Source of the DNA: Nitrospirota bacterium
Lineage (GTDB): Bacteria; Nitrospirota; Nitrospiria; JACQBW01
NCBI GenBank assembly: GCA_016194305.1
Contig: JACQBW010000007.1
Coordinates: forward strand, 124,001 to 188,000
Length of the DNA: 64,000 nt
Reading direction: 5' to 3'
This document shows positions 8,715 to 17,595 of this stretch, one piece after another. Numbering within the stretch: the first letter of the stretch is position 1; each line of letters begins with the position of its first letter. Made by a program: the position numbers and the translations under genes. The notes under the pieces were generated by a model. It saw nothing but the letters and a program-made list of their open reading frames with translations, made no database searches and was not told the origin of the DNA.

Positions 8715-9197
8715 CTATTTATTCGGGTAGGGATTTGGGTCGATCTCTAAAGTTAAGATATTAGATTTTCCTACGGCCAAAAATTTGTATTTTTCTGATG
8801 TATCAATAATAATGGGATTCTTAATTTTCACAAAGTATCCGGTTTCTCTTAAAATTCCTTCCATTAAATAATTCGTTTCTTCATAAGAACAAAATATTAA
8901 TCCTTTAATTGTTTCATCTTTTTTCATTTTCAAGCTTACCTTGAAAAATGCCCCTTTTGCTGAAAAAGGTGGTTTGGAATACTCTTCTTCAACGCTATGA
9001 AGATAATCAATATTTTCTTTATTAACCAATAGGATAGAATTGCCATTGATACCATCTACGGATTCTGGCTTGAGTACTTTTAAGAATTCCTGACCATCAT
9101 TCAGAAAGTCTGAAAAACGACGATAATGATCGGGAAATTCAATTATACCGATATATCGGGGATTTCCTATTTTAAGTCGAACTTTGACTTCTTGCAC
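8715..9197 (-). CDS. Hypothetical protein (160 residues)
   Basis: A GTG-initiated frame (9195-9197) with AGGAG about ten bases upstream. The protein is soluble, has no signal peptide and no motif I recognise (starts MQEVKVRLKIGNPRYIG; about residues 38-90 are rich in Lys and Glu). It is AT-rich like its surroundings. The first 23 bases of the gene recur exactly at 22055-22077, and its upstream region shares a promoter-like block with the lipoprotein gene at 25590-25967, so parts of this locus have been duplicated within the island. Confidence 0.65.
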   Translation of the reverse strand: MQEVKVRLKIGNPRYIGIIEFPDHYRRFSDFLNDGQEFLKVLKPESVDGINGNSILLVNKENIDYLHSVEEEYSKPPFSAKGAFFKVSLKMKKDETIKGLIFCSYEETNYLMEGILRETGYFVKIKNPIIIDTSEKYKFLAVGKSNILTLEIDPNPYPNK

Positions 9198-9329
9198 CGA
9201 GAAATACTCCTGGTTTTCGTTACTTTTAATACTTATAGTTTTAATCTCTACCCGGTTATTAACCGCTTTTTCTTAAATTAAAATCTGATTTAAAACTTAC
9301 AGAAACATTAGTGATTGCCATATTGTAAA

Positions 9330-9357
9330 AGTGTAGCTTAACCATGCACTTTGTCAA
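9330..9357 (-). promoter_or_regulatory. Promoter-like block shared with 26044-26071
   Basis: On the minus strand TTGACA (9357-9352), a 16-base spacer and TACACT (9335-9330) make a sigma-70-type promoter about 130 bases upstream of the gene starting at 9197. The same boxes with the same spacing occur at 26071-26044, within about 150 bases of diverged homology. The rest of 9198-9697 holds no gene I can support. Confidence 0.5.
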
Positions 9358-9697
9358 TTTGAGCCACTTTCTGGGACCGTCCCATTTGACGTCTAAAACA
9401 TATATTGGTTTCTTGTTTTTCCAATATTTTCTGCTTAGTTTAAATTCGATTGTTTAACGGTAAATATGGGGGGGCACAATTAAACGAACAAAATCCCAAA
9501 AATTTATATGAAACCTTTTATAATCTTGAATGTATTGGAAGGTAATAAACCTGAGGAGTTCTGGAAGAATTGATCAAATATCCGGAAAGAATTCGATACA
9601 GGAAATGTTTCGATGCTGGTAGAATGTAAATGTCCAGGAATAAAAAACTCTCTACATCTATTGAGATAAAACAGAAGATGAAAGGATCAAAATCAAC

Positions 9698-10405
9698 TTG
9701 GATCAGAAAAAACAGAAAATAAATATCGAACTAAATGAAAATAATAGATCCAAGGCTTCAAATCCAAAAGATGCGTTACCCTGGTTAAACAAATCAGTCT
9801 TTATCATTATTGGATTGGTGTTTTTATCCGCGGTTGTTCTTGTATGGCTGTTGAAACATGAAACCAGGCGAGGACCGTCTATCGCTCCCGTCAATTCGGA
9901 TCTGCTTCCAGGCATGCAATTGAGTGATGCCCCGTGGCAACCGGAGTTTAGTCGCCTCCGAGAACGTCTTGATCTAATAGGCTTGCCTGCCCTAAACGAA
10001 GAAGGCTCAGCTCTCCACATTCATCAACACTTGGACGTTGTTATTCATGGCAAATTGGTTCCAGTGCCGGCAGCCATTGGGTTCAACGCTCTTGAACGGT
10101 TTATTTCACCGATCCATACCCACGATGCAAACGGGGTGATCCATATCGAATCACCCAACATTCAGAAGTATACGCTTGGACAGTTTTTAGACATTTGGGG
10201 AGTTCGTTTTTCTTCAAATTGCATCAGCTCTTACTGCGCCGACCCACAAAACTTTCTTAAGACGTTTATCAATGGCCAACCGATGGTGGGAGATCCCAGG
10301 TTAATTGAGTTGACCGACCATCAGGTAATAGTCATTACGTATGGAACACCCGGTGAACTGCCGAATCCCGTTCCCTCGCAATTTCAATTTCCCCCGGGAT
10401 CATAA
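9698..10405 (+). CDS. Membrane-anchored protein with a histidine-rich extracytoplasmic domain
   Basis: A 235-residue protein with a charged N-terminus, one membrane segment (about 34-54, SVFIIIGLVFLSAVVLVWLL) and a C-terminal extracytoplasmic domain. That domain holds two histidine clusters, HIHQHLDVVIHG (about 107-118) and SPIHTHDANGVIHIES (about 137-152), plus a cysteine pair (about 176 and 181). The arrangement suggests metal binding outside the membrane; I recognise the pattern from many uncharacterised bacterial proteins but know no function. The only in-frame start before the helix is TTG, so the start is uncertain. Confidence 0.7.
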   Translation: MDQKKQKINIELNENNRSKASNPKDALPWLNKSVFIIIGLVFLSAVVLVWLLKHETRRGPSIAPVNSDLLPGMQLSDAPWQPEFSRLRERLDLIGLPALNEEGSALHIHQHLDVVIHGKLVPVPAAIGFNALERFISPIHTHDANGVIHIESPNIQKYTLGQFLDIWGVRFSSNCISSYCADPQNFLKTFINGQPMVGDPRLIELTDHQVIVITYGTPGELPNPVPSQFQFPPGS

Positions 10406-10530
10406 ATTCTCTCACTCTTAAAACTAATTAAAGGGCATATTAATCACCACGTGTAAAACCGTTTAATTCGAATTGTACTCTACTTTTTTCTCGTAAGGAG
10501 TGGGCTTTGAGAGCTTCTGGAAGAAGTTTG

Positions 10531-10920
10531 CTACGCGGGCATCGGTGAGCATAACTCAACCAATGTGCCATCCGGGCATCGAACATAAGAAACCGTTTGG
10601 CCCCAAGGTTTAAAAAGCGGCTCTTTAACTGAGACCGCTCCCGCTGCGACTGCCCTGGCATGGGCCTCATGGACAGATTCAGTTATCAACGCAATCTCTA
10701 TGCCTAGTGGAACCTTCGACTCACTCGCCTTTATATAGCCTTCAGGAAGATTTGTCTTCCCCAAATCATGAGTTACAAACGCAAGGGCCGTTTCTCCCGT
10801 TTCCAACTCGCCGTATCCGGAATCGTGAAGGAACCGCCTTTTGATTCCAAATGCCCGTTCAAAAAACTCGATCGACGAGGGGACGTTAGGAACGTAGATA
10901 ATTGTGTATCCGAACCTCAT
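10531..10920 (-). CDS. VOC-family (glyoxalase/bleomycin-resistance-like) protein
   Basis: A 129-residue protein with the paired beta-alpha-beta-beta-beta fold pattern of the vicinal-oxygen-chelate family: it opens MRFGYTIIYVPNVPSSIEFF, and the second half ends SYVRCPDGTLVELCSP, where the glutamate is the usual metal ligand. Such proteins are often metal-dependent lyases, dioxygenases or drug-binding proteins, and the substrate cannot be told from sequence. A second VOC protein lies at 42590-42985 but is not a close copy. Confidence 0.82.
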   Translation of the reverse strand: MRFGYTIIYVPNVPSSIEFFERAFGIKRRFLHDSGYGELETGETALAFVTHDLGKTNLPEGYIKASESKVPLGIEIALITESVHEAHARAVAAGAVSVKEPLFKPWGQTVSYVRCPDGTLVELCSPMPA

Positions 10921-11192
10921 GGTCTGCTCCGTTTGTTTTTGGTAACAAAAAGTTTTTTCCCCTCATCCGTTAATCGGTCCGTATTTGGCGCCATATTACC
11001 CTCAAGATTTCAGCACTAAACTAAGTGGCTCTGATTTCGATGTTTATTTCAAAATAGATTCGATTTTACCCGAAATCGGTAAGAGCCGCAACTCTGGGCT
11101 GACCAAACAACGGGGAAATTAAATGGATGACGATGGACCCGAAATTTGAAACAATTCAAAATGAAAGCGCGAAGCAATCAAGATAAAATTAG

Positions 11193-11231
11193 TGCGCTCG
11201 GAGGGAGTCGAAACCGACCCTCAGATTCGTA
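11193..11231 (-). pseudogene. tRNA-Arg 3'-half remnant (attachment-site-like), copy B
   Basis: Second copy of the tRNA-Arg 3' half, closer to the intact gene in the acceptor and anticodon parts but lacking two to three bases in the T arm, so it cannot be functional. Homology with copy A extends to about 11281. Together with 7714-7754 it brackets 3.4 kb. The gene-free stretch 10921-11379 contains only this and the hairpin at 11299. Confidence 0.82.
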
Positions 11232-11298
11232 GGGGCTAAAGATTAAAAAACGTAACGCCCTGATTTAGGACTGGATTCCCCGTTTTCCGTTTAAAAAC

Positions 11299-11334
11299 AA
11301 AGGGATAGAATCACTGTAATAATTCTATCCCTTT
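11299..11334. terminator. Hairpin, likely terminator or element end
   Basis: AAAGGGATAGAAT (11299-11311) and ATTCTATCCCTTT (11322-11334) are perfect complements: a 13-bp stem with a 10-base loop, ending in a short T run on the plus strand and an A/T-rich flank on the other. It may terminate in both directions. Confidence 0.6.
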
Positions 11335-11379
11335 TCACATTTCATGTGCTTTTTGATTCTTTTTAGTACAAAAATATAT

Positions 11380-12774
11380 ATGGACCCAGCCCGTGGAGCA
11401 ACGATAAAATATCCGTTTTAGATGCCTAAAGGAGGGTTGCGTTTATATATCCGGCCTTTAGTTGGACAACGAGATGTCCTGGCCTTGATGAAATAAGTGC
11501 GCTTTCTCCTGATTAGCACATCGGCCTCTTTTGGGCCGTAAATTTGTCCAGGTTTTGAAAGCGCCGGTTGACCCTGTGGCGTCATCACGGATGTTTCGCG
11601 TTGCAATCCTTGGTGTGAGTTCTCTATTCTTCCTTTACTTTGTAAGAAGTATTCTTTTTATTAATCTTATTAGGCCGCTTTCCGATAGATATCGTCATGG
11701 GCCAACAACGCCCAGACTACTCGAGCATTTTTATTGGCCAGAGCAACAGCAGCAACATTGGTTCCTTTCTTCCGTTTCAAATTGTTTGTCCAGAGACTGA
11801 GTGAGTCTTTCTTGTTTTCGGATCGATATACAACGGCTCGGGCTCCATGAATCAAGAGTGTCCTGAGATAGCGATTCCCTCGTTTGGATAGTTTCCCTAA
11901 AACCTCTTTTCCGCCACTTGAATATTGCCGAGGGACAAGCCCCAACCAAGCAGACAGATGTCGCCCATTTTTGAAGGCCTGGGGATAAGAAACTGCGGCC
12001 AATAAAGCTGTGGCGGTCAACTGACCAATTCCGGGAATGGCAGCGATCTTCTGGCAAACCGGATGTTTCTTGAAATGAACTTCGAGACGTTGATGCATCT
12101 TCTCAATCCGTTTTTCAAGATCAACTAACTGATCGTAAAGATCAAAAAAAGTCTCTCTTCCAAAGGAAGTTAACTGTTCGTGTTGATTTTCAAGAATTCG
12201 GATCAACATTGGGCGAACCTTGGCAGCTGATTTTGGAATCACCAGACCATACTCGGCCAATAATCCCCGAATCTGGTTAATTAAAGCGGTACGATTTTTA
12301 ATTAAAAGAGATCGTGACCGATGCAGCGCCTGAATATCTTCCTGTTCCACTGTTTTGATTGGAACAAATCGCATCGTAGGACGGGTAACCGCCTCGCAGA
12401 TCGCTTCCGCGTCTCGAAAGTCGTTCTTATTTGTCTTCACATAGGGTTTAACAAATCGAGGACTCATCAGTTTCACCTGATGTCCAAACCTTTCAAATTC
12501 CCGGGCCCAATAGTGGGAACTCGCGCAGGCTTCCATACCGATTAGACAACACGGAAGCTTTGCGACCACCTCCAAAAGTTTGTTCCGGGTAACCTTTTTG
12601 GTCAGAACAACTTTTCCGTAATGGTTGATTCCATGTAATTGAAAGTTTAATTTTGCCAAATCAATACCTAAAGTGGTAATTTCCATGATGGACCCTCCCT
12701 TTTTTAGATGAATGTTTCGGAACAACACTCATCTTGCCTCAAGTGAGGCGAATTTGAAAGAGGGCTGGGTCCAT
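11380..12774 (-). mobile_element. IS110-family (IS1111-like) insertion sequence
   Basis: A 13-bp inverted repeat, atggacccagccc at 11380-11392 and its exact complement at 12762-12774, brackets a transposase gene. IS1111-group members characteristically have such sub-terminal inverted repeats, unlike classical IS110, so the true ends may lie a few bases outside. No target-site duplication is expected. The element sits about 100 bases from the tRNA remnant copy B. Confidence 0.7.
11670..12686 (-). CDS. IS110-family transposase
   Basis: A 338-residue DEDD transposase. The N-terminal RuvC-like domain begins with TLGIDLAK (catalytic Asp) and continues with GMEACASSHYWAREF (catalytic Glu) and KNDFRDAEAI (the paired aspartates). 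The C-terminal transposase-20 domain contains AAIPGIGQLTATALLA and LSKRGNRYLRTLLIHGA with the serine/helix-hairpin motif. I start at the ATG at 12684-12686, preceded by GGAGGG; the frame is open 14 codons further. The gene appears intact. Confidence 0.93.
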   Translation of the reverse strand: MEITTLGIDLAKLNFQLHGINHYGKVVLTKKVTRNKLLEVVAKLPCCLIGMEACASSHYWAREFERFGHQVKLMSPRFVKPYVKTNKNDFRDAEAICEAVTRPTMRFVPIKTVEQEDIQALHRSRSLLIKNRTALINQIRGLLAEYGLVIPKSAAKVRPMLIRILENQHEQLTSFGRETFFDLYDQLVDLEKRIEKMHQRLEVHFKKHPVCQKIAAIPGIGQLTATALLAAVSYPQAFKNGRHLSAWLGLVPRQYSSGGKEVLGKLSKRGNRYLRTLLIHGARAVVYRSENKKDSLSLWTNNLKRKKGTNVAAVALANKNARVVWALLAHDDIYRKAA

Positions 12775-12815
12775 TTCATTAGCACAGCACATATTTATAT
12801 CGTTTTCATAATTGG

Positions 12816-13559
12816 TCACTTTGAAGTAAGATTTACCGATAAATTGGTTTTTTTATCGGGAAGTACCGTTATTTCTTCTTCTTGTGCTAAAAGGCCTTCA
12901 TGCCATATTTTGACTTTATATTTTCCGGATGGGATGTTCGAAATATCATATTTTCCCTCTTTATCGGTCACTGCAAAATAAGGATTGTCCATAATAGAAA
13001 TCCACCCTTGCATAAACTTATGAGCATCACACTTAGCGTGGATTATTCCTGCCTTGGTTAGCGGTTTTTTTATGTTTCTCCCACCAGCTGGCATAGCAAC
13101 ATTCAAGATGGTTTGCTCCTCCATATGTAGATGGGTATTGTGAAGTATCGGATCTGAGTTTCTAATTTCGTAAGAATCTCCCACCATAGCTCCCTGAACA
13201 TGTGGTACAAAGTGGCAGTTACGATTTTCAATCACAATGGTCGAGAATATCGGTTTTTTCCCTTGCTGTATATTTTCAAAACTAATAACGACATTTTCTA
13301 TGCCCCGATTTTCTGTATTAATGAGATAGGTTTCGTCCTGAACTGTGGAACCGCAGAATTCACTATTATTGGCTACCGGATTGGAAAGGTTTGCAGGGGG
13401 ATCTCCCTTGTATTTGATGGTGCCAAAAAGCTCCCCTCCATGTTTAACGGGTATAACTTCGTAGGCATGTAGCCTCGATGAATAGAACACCTGCGAGAAC
13501 AACATCAAGATAAATCCAGCTAATAAAAACTTTTTTCTCAAGACTTTGACATTCCACAT
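12816..13559 (-). CDS. Exported cupredoxin-like protein with carboxypeptidase-regulatory-like domain
   Basis: A 247-residue protein with a signal peptide (WNVKVLRKKFLLAGFILML). Residues 37-170 look cupredoxin-like: a histidine in ILHNTHLHMEE and, near the end, HAKCDAHKFMQGW, a Cys-His-Met grouping like a type-1 copper site. The C-terminal 60 residues (TDKEGKYDISNIPSGKYKVKIWHEG) form a carboxypeptidase-regulatory/transthyretin-like domain. I chose the ATG at 13557-13559 because GGAG precedes it and a signal peptide follows. It lies 135 bases downstream of the haem-motif outer-membrane protein, so both may serve an extracytoplasmic electron or metal path. Confidence 0.75.
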   Translation of the reverse strand: MWNVKVLRKKFLLAGFILMLFSQVFYSSRLHAYEVIPVKHGGELFGTIKYKGDPPANLSNPVANNSEFCGSTVQDETYLINTENRGIENVVISFENIQQGKKPIFSTIVIENRNCHFVPHVQGAMVGDSYEIRNSDPILHNTHLHMEEQTILNVAMPAGGRNIKKPLTKAGIIHAKCDAHKFMQGWISIMDNPYFAVTDKEGKYDISNIPSGKYKVKIWHEGLLAQEEEITVLPDKKTNLSVNLTSK

Positions 13560-13694
13560 GAAAATCTCCACTTTTTTAGGTTCTTCTAACCTAACCAAAT
13601 TCGGGAATAAGTTTCGCAAGAACGAATAGTCTTCATTATTCAAATTACATCAAGCGCTTCCGTTCTTCGCACAAAATAACCAAATGTCGGCGTA

Positions 13695-15146
13695 TTAGTA
13701 GGCGAAATCAAATCCTAGGAAGAGCATGTCATTCTTCTGATCCGATCCATCAAAAGCGGTCTTTTTATCGGTCGTTTCATTGAATTCGCTATGAGCCCAG
13801 ATCTCTCCTCGGTTGTGAATGACCAACGCATATCGTGCACCTAGGGTGACACTATCCACGTCATTGTATCCATCGGAGTCGATTGAAGTTGAAATGGATG
13901 GAGAACAATTCGTTAGCCCCACGCAATTTGTAGGCGAAATCGCGTCAAAGGGCTGTGACGTGTTTTTGATTAGATCGTATCTTCCGATTAACACCAGCCT
14001 TGAATTCGCCGTATAATTGGCTTCGACAAATCCTCCCCAGAATTTTGCGGCACTCGTTGCCGGAGCGGTACATCCAGCAGGTGCAGATCCAGACGGGGAA
14101 ACACAGCTCAACAGTTCCTTCGCATCCTCGCCCATCATATAGACTCCGAAAACATTGAGCTTGTTGTCCAGGAAGTTTCCACTTAGGTCAATACCATACC
14201 GGGTGGAAGGTTTGGAATTGGATCCGATATTACCTGCCCCGGCTCCGCCCGTATTGTCATAGACAGTTGGAATTGGCATATTCAGATAGAAAAGACCTCC
14301 TCGGTACCCTGCTGAATATCCTCCTCCTCGCATTGCCTGGGTAAAATGAAAATAATAACCTGTATCATGACCACCATATTGGTTATTGCTAATTAAATTG
14401 ACCGCATATCTGAATATTCCCAAGGAATCCACTTTATGACCCATTAACGACATCAGGCCCTGGTGGTCTCCCAGCGCAAATCCGTTTGAGCTGTATAGGT
14501 TTGTAGATGAGGAATCACCAATTGGCAGGTTAGTCGAGTTATAGGGAGACCCTGGCACGTAATGATATATAACATAAGGTGTGTTCATCGTTAATGTCCG
14601 ATGTTCCGAAAAAGGAATATCAATATCTCCCATGCCTATCTTAAAATTCAGCATGGAAGTTCCATTGAGATTGTCAAAACGAATCCATGCGGATTCCAAT
14701 GAAAAAGTGGCCGCTCCCCCTAATAGCGAATCCTCTCCTGTAGGCACAATCAAGAATGAGATATCCCTGTCCAAGGTGCCAGCACTTAATAAATCCATGC
14801 CAAGAGATCCTTGCCCAGAAATATAGTTATTGACTTCATTTCCATTCGAACCCTGAACGTCGTTCTGGCTGGCGTACATGGCACCCACAGTCGTCCTGAA
14901 TGAGAGAGGAAAGTACCCTTTTTCGAGACTGGTCGGGAGATCTGAATCAGCGCCCATCTGATAGCCGTTATCTCTAAAATTGACTCCGAAATCGTTCAAT
15001 TTTGGAAAAGTCGTATGGCACATCGTACAGGCAACATCATACTTTCTAGCAAATGCTGGAATTGCCATGGCCTCCGGTGGGAATAAAAACAAATAACCTA
15101 CGAGGCCAATCATCATTAACTGAAAAGAGGTTTTAAAATTTAACAT
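13695..15146 (-). CDS. Outer-membrane protein with single c-type haem motif near the N-terminus
   Basis: A 483-residue protein. A signal peptide ending about residue 28 (PEAMAIPAFA) is followed at once by RKYDVACTMCHTTFPKLNDF, a CxxCH haem-attachment motif (about 40-44). The rest is rich in alternating aromatic and polar residues and Gly/Ser/Asn loops, ending in aromatic Tyr as outer-membrane barrels do (DMLFLGFDFAY). It reads as a porin-like barrel carrying one haem in its plug or periplasmic mouth. I have seen similar N-termini in proteins of metal- and nitrogen-cycling bacteria, but function is not established here. Confidence 0.75.
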   Translation of the reverse strand: MLNFKTSFQLMMIGLVGYLFLFPPEAMAIPAFARKYDVACTMCHTTFPKLNDFGVNFRDNGYQMGADSDLPTSLEKGYFPLSFRTTVGAMYASQNDVQGSNGNEVNNYISGQGSLGMDLLSAGTLDRDISFLIVPTGEDSLLGGAATFSLESAWIRFDNLNGTSMLNFKIGMGDIDIPFSEHRTLTMNTPYVIYHYVPGSPYNSTNLPIGDSSSTNLYSSNGFALGDHQGLMSLMGHKVDSLGIFRYAVNLISNNQYGGHDTGYYFHFTQAMRGGGYSAGYRGGLFYLNMPIPTVYDNTGGAGAGNIGSNSKPSTRYGIDLSGNFLDNKLNVFGVYMMGEDAKELLSCVSPSGSAPAGCTAPATSAAKFWGGFVEANYTANSRLVLIGRYDLIKNTSQPFDAISPTNCVGLTNCSPSISTSIDSDGYNDVDSVTLGARYALVIHNRGEIWAHSEFNETTDKKTAFDGSDQKNDMLFLGFDFAY

Positions 15147-15343
15147 GAAAATCTCCCTATAGAATTTTATTTAAAAAAGATTCGGAACATCTCACTAATA
15201 ATTGATTCCTAAAGTGAACAATTGCAATAGAGTTCAGATCTCGCAGTCAACCGAATAACCTTATTAGGAAAACTTGGCTAAAGGTAGAAATCTTTATTTA
15301 AGAGAGATGTCGCCGTGAATAGTTGAAGTAACGAGGGTAATGA

Positions 15344-15688
15344 TCAAATGCGAAGGGAGCAATGAAGGAGATATGTAGATTGGGTCAATAATGAGTGTGT
15401 AAGCCTGTCCAAAACAGGTTGTTCTATTGTCGATGTAGGAGCAGATAAACTTGCCGGAATTAATATCTGGGAGTTCGAGTGATATTTAGTCTTATAATAC
15501 CTTTGGTTCAAATTTACCTGCATGATGGACTTCAAACCATGGGATGCTCCTGCTTTTGTGATTTTAGAACTGTTTATTCCAAAACCAACTCCTTTAAGTT
15601 CGTAATGTTCCCAAAAAACTGAAGATTGAAAGATAAAAAGACAGGCAAAAAAACATATGAATACCTTAAGTAATGGAATAGTCTTCAT
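15344..15688 (-). CDS. Hypothetical exported protein (114 residues)
   Basis: Begins with a convincing signal sequence (MKTIPLLKVFICFFACLFIF), then about 90 residues rich in Ser, Thr and Leu without recognised motifs. No clear ribosome site decides the start. It may be a small exported protein or a degraded gene; support is the signal peptide alone. Confidence 0.45.
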   Translation of the reverse strand: MKTIPLLKVFICFFACLFIFQSSVFWEHYELKGVGFGINSSKITKAGASHGLKSIMQVNLNQRYYKTKYHSNSQILIPASLSAPTSTIEQPVLDRLTHSLLTQSTYLLHCSLRI

Positions 15689-16140
15689 AAGACTAATTAT
15701 AGATAGAAATTATTTCGTGTCAAATTTTTATTCCCGCATTTGGATCCCAAAATAATTGTGACAATTAGGTTTAGGCACAGGTGTTAATTTCAAGCACACT
15801 CAATTACAAGCTCAAAACTTGGATTCTCTAATATGCATGTTTAGTGATTCCAGCTTATTTTAGTAGTTGAAAACCACGAAAGATAAGAACTGAGGATACT
15901 GGAGTAATCTGATAAACTTAGAATGAATAACAAGATAGGACCAACTGGATAGGCAAAATGGTACCGTTGTCGATTACCTGAGTGGGGGCATCTCAGTTTC
16001 CTAAAGTTCGTATGTCGACGTATCTTTTTTAAATTCTTGAGATCATCAACTACTCTCTTCTACAATCACAATGCGCTTACTTCCTATGAAGCACATTTTG
16101 ATCGCACGTCTGCAAGAAAATATGGGTTTTTAAGTTTTTA
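15689..16140. other. Gene-free stretch
   Basis: About 450 AT-rich bases in which I find no supported gene, RNA or repeat. A 65-codon minus-strand frame at 16077-16274 reaches into the next gene and is rejected in favour of it. Confidence 0.5.
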
Positions 16141-16302
16141 CTAATCAATTCCCAGTTTAGGTCCTGAATCGTATTCAGAATCTTTTGGCTCCCAAAGGAT
16201 GGAAACGGTTTTTTCGTGTTGAACAGCCTCAAGGAAATCTGAAATATTGCTTGATTTTTTAGAAAGATTTGCACTATTCAACTCACTAATTATTTGATCC
16301 AC
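16141..16302 (-). CDS. Small hypothetical protein (53 residues)
   Basis: A GTG start (16300-16302) sits seven bases after a perfect AGGAGG. The frame ends at TAG 16141-16143. The protein is acidic and hydrophilic (VDQIISELNSANLSKK at the start, ILWEPKDSEYDSGPKLGID at the end). The ideal ribosome site favours this frame over the longer overlapping one. No family recognised. Confidence 0.55.
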   Translation of the reverse strand: MDQIISELNSANLSKKSSNISDFLEAVQHEKTVSILWEPKDSEYDSGPKLGID

Positions 16303-16651
16303 AGTATTTCCTCCTCTTCTTGATTTAAATAGCCTTTTTCGCTTCGAATCCTATATTTGACAGGGATTTATGGAAATGGTTATTCCGAAATCTTTTTAGC
16401 CTCTTTCATAAAGGCCGATCTTTTATTTATTAGATAGGCATAACCAATACCGAATAATGAAGAGCTCAATAATTTAATATTAGCCTTATAAATCATAGAG
16501 TTGTATAAATTCTGCCTTTGCTAACCTAATTTCAGTTAATAGAATTTATTACAATGATGTGTCAATCTTGTCTGTTTCTCACACTATTGTTTGATTTGGA
16601 TATCTGGTGTGGAAGGAATCGTGTCGAGGTCGTTGATCCCAAGTCCTATTT
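16303..16651. other. Gene-free stretch
   Basis: About 350 AT-rich bases with no frame, RNA or clear repeat that I can support on either strand. Confidence 0.5.
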
Positions 16652-16882
16652 TTACGCATGAGGATAGAGCAAGCCATATAACTTCAGAAAATAGTAGTCA
16701 AATAGAGCTTCGAAAAATTTTCTACCATCTTTTGGGAAATAAGACCTCCCATCGAAGTGTTTAACGCCAACTACCGAAAAAAATGATTGAATTTCTGGCA
16801 CATTAAAGACGACTCTTGACCCTTCGAGACTTATGACGACTTTTTTCTTGTCCAAGTCCATACGGATAACAAAACGATTCAT
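16652..16882 (-). CDS. Hypothetical protein (76 residues)
   Basis: A compact 76-residue protein (starts MNRFVIRMDLDKKKVVISLEG, ends FLKLYGLLYPHA) alternating hydrophobic and charged residues as in a small folded domain. No signal peptide and no motif recognised. It follows the oxidoreductase-subunit-like gene at 16940 on the same strand after 57 bases, so it may be the last member of that operon. Confidence 0.6.
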   Translation of the reverse strand: MNRFVIRMDLDKKKVVISLEGSRVVFNVPEIQSFFSVVGVKHFDGRSYFPKDGRKFFEALFDYYFLKLYGLLYPHA

Positions 16883-16939
16883 GATTTAGCCTGACCTTTG
16901 ACGTCCAACAAAGATGTAATTATTTTTCGAATAATCAGA

Positions 16940-17548
16940 TTATTTTATTTTTTTTAATCTAATGACGGCGGCAGTCAGCCGATCCATTGTCTCCTCGGTA
17001 ATATCTCTGACCGTGATATTAGCTTCATCGTCACCGGAAAAGGAACACATAGCAATCGTATAGCAGGAACTCCCTGCCCGAATAATCTTGAGTGCAATAT
17101 TGGCCTGATGACAATGAACACCGATGAAAAGGCAGACGTCTATTTTATTGTGCCAGATAGTAAGATTGGGGTGATTTGGATTAATTTCGATTTCTGGATA
17201 AACCCGCGGATATTTAGGACGATAGTCCGCCATAGGAATGATTTTTGCCGGAATGGCTTCAGCTAAACGCTTTGTTGCACTTGCGAGTTTGGAGGCTTCT
17301 GGTTTCCAGTCCCAAAGGACAGCCGGACCGGGGAAAAGAGTCGGATGTTTTGCAGAAACGAATTTTTTTGCGGCGGCTTCAATAGCTTGGTCTTCACTAA
17401 CGATCTCTCCCTCAACCAATCCCTGTCCTGGATCGGGCAGAATAACCCCAAGAGTAGCGGCAGCTGGGGAAAGAAATCCTTCCGGACCGGGAAGTACCCG
17501 GTAACGATTGGTTTTAACCTTCGATTCGGGTAATATCGTTTTACTCAT
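16940..17548 (-). CDS. CO dehydrogenase beta / acetyl-CoA synthase epsilon-like protein (possible 2-oxoacid oxidoreductase accessory subunit), copy 2
   Basis: A 202-residue soluble protein that is a paralogue of the product of 18036-18806: both have YRVLxGPEGxLxPAAA near the start, PTLFPGP in the middle, a DYRPxYP segment, and HPNLTIxHNKI followed by HCHxxNxxLKxIRAG. I recognise this type as the family annotated as CO dehydrogenase beta subunit / acetyl-CoA synthase epsilon subunit, a Rossmann-like fold that in some bacteria accompanies ferredoxin oxidoreductases; that link is from memory. A strong GAGGAG precedes the ATG. No catalytic oxidoreductase subunit is in the window. Confidence 0.65.
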   Translation of the reverse strand: MSKTILPESKVKTNRYRVLPGPEGFLSPAAATLGVILPDPGQGLVEGEIVSEDQAIEAAAKKFVSAKHPTLFPGPAVLWDWKPEASKLASATKRLAEAIPAKIIPMADYRPKYPRVYPEIEINPNHPNLTIWHNKIDVCLFIGVHCHQANIALKIIRAGSSCYTIAMCSFSGDDEANITVRDITEETMDRLTAAVIRLKKIK

Positions 17549-17595
17549 CGTACTCTCCTCTTTGATTTAAAAAATCATTTCTTTTTACGGAATGG

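Noticed and set aside
10440-10670. 76-codon minus-strand frame
   Set aside because: It overlaps the end of the VOC gene in another phase and has a composition typical of a shadow frame.
16077-16274. 65-codon minus-strand frame
   Set aside because: It overlaps a shorter frame (16141-16302) that has a perfect AGGAGG and GTG start; the longer frame has no ribosome site.
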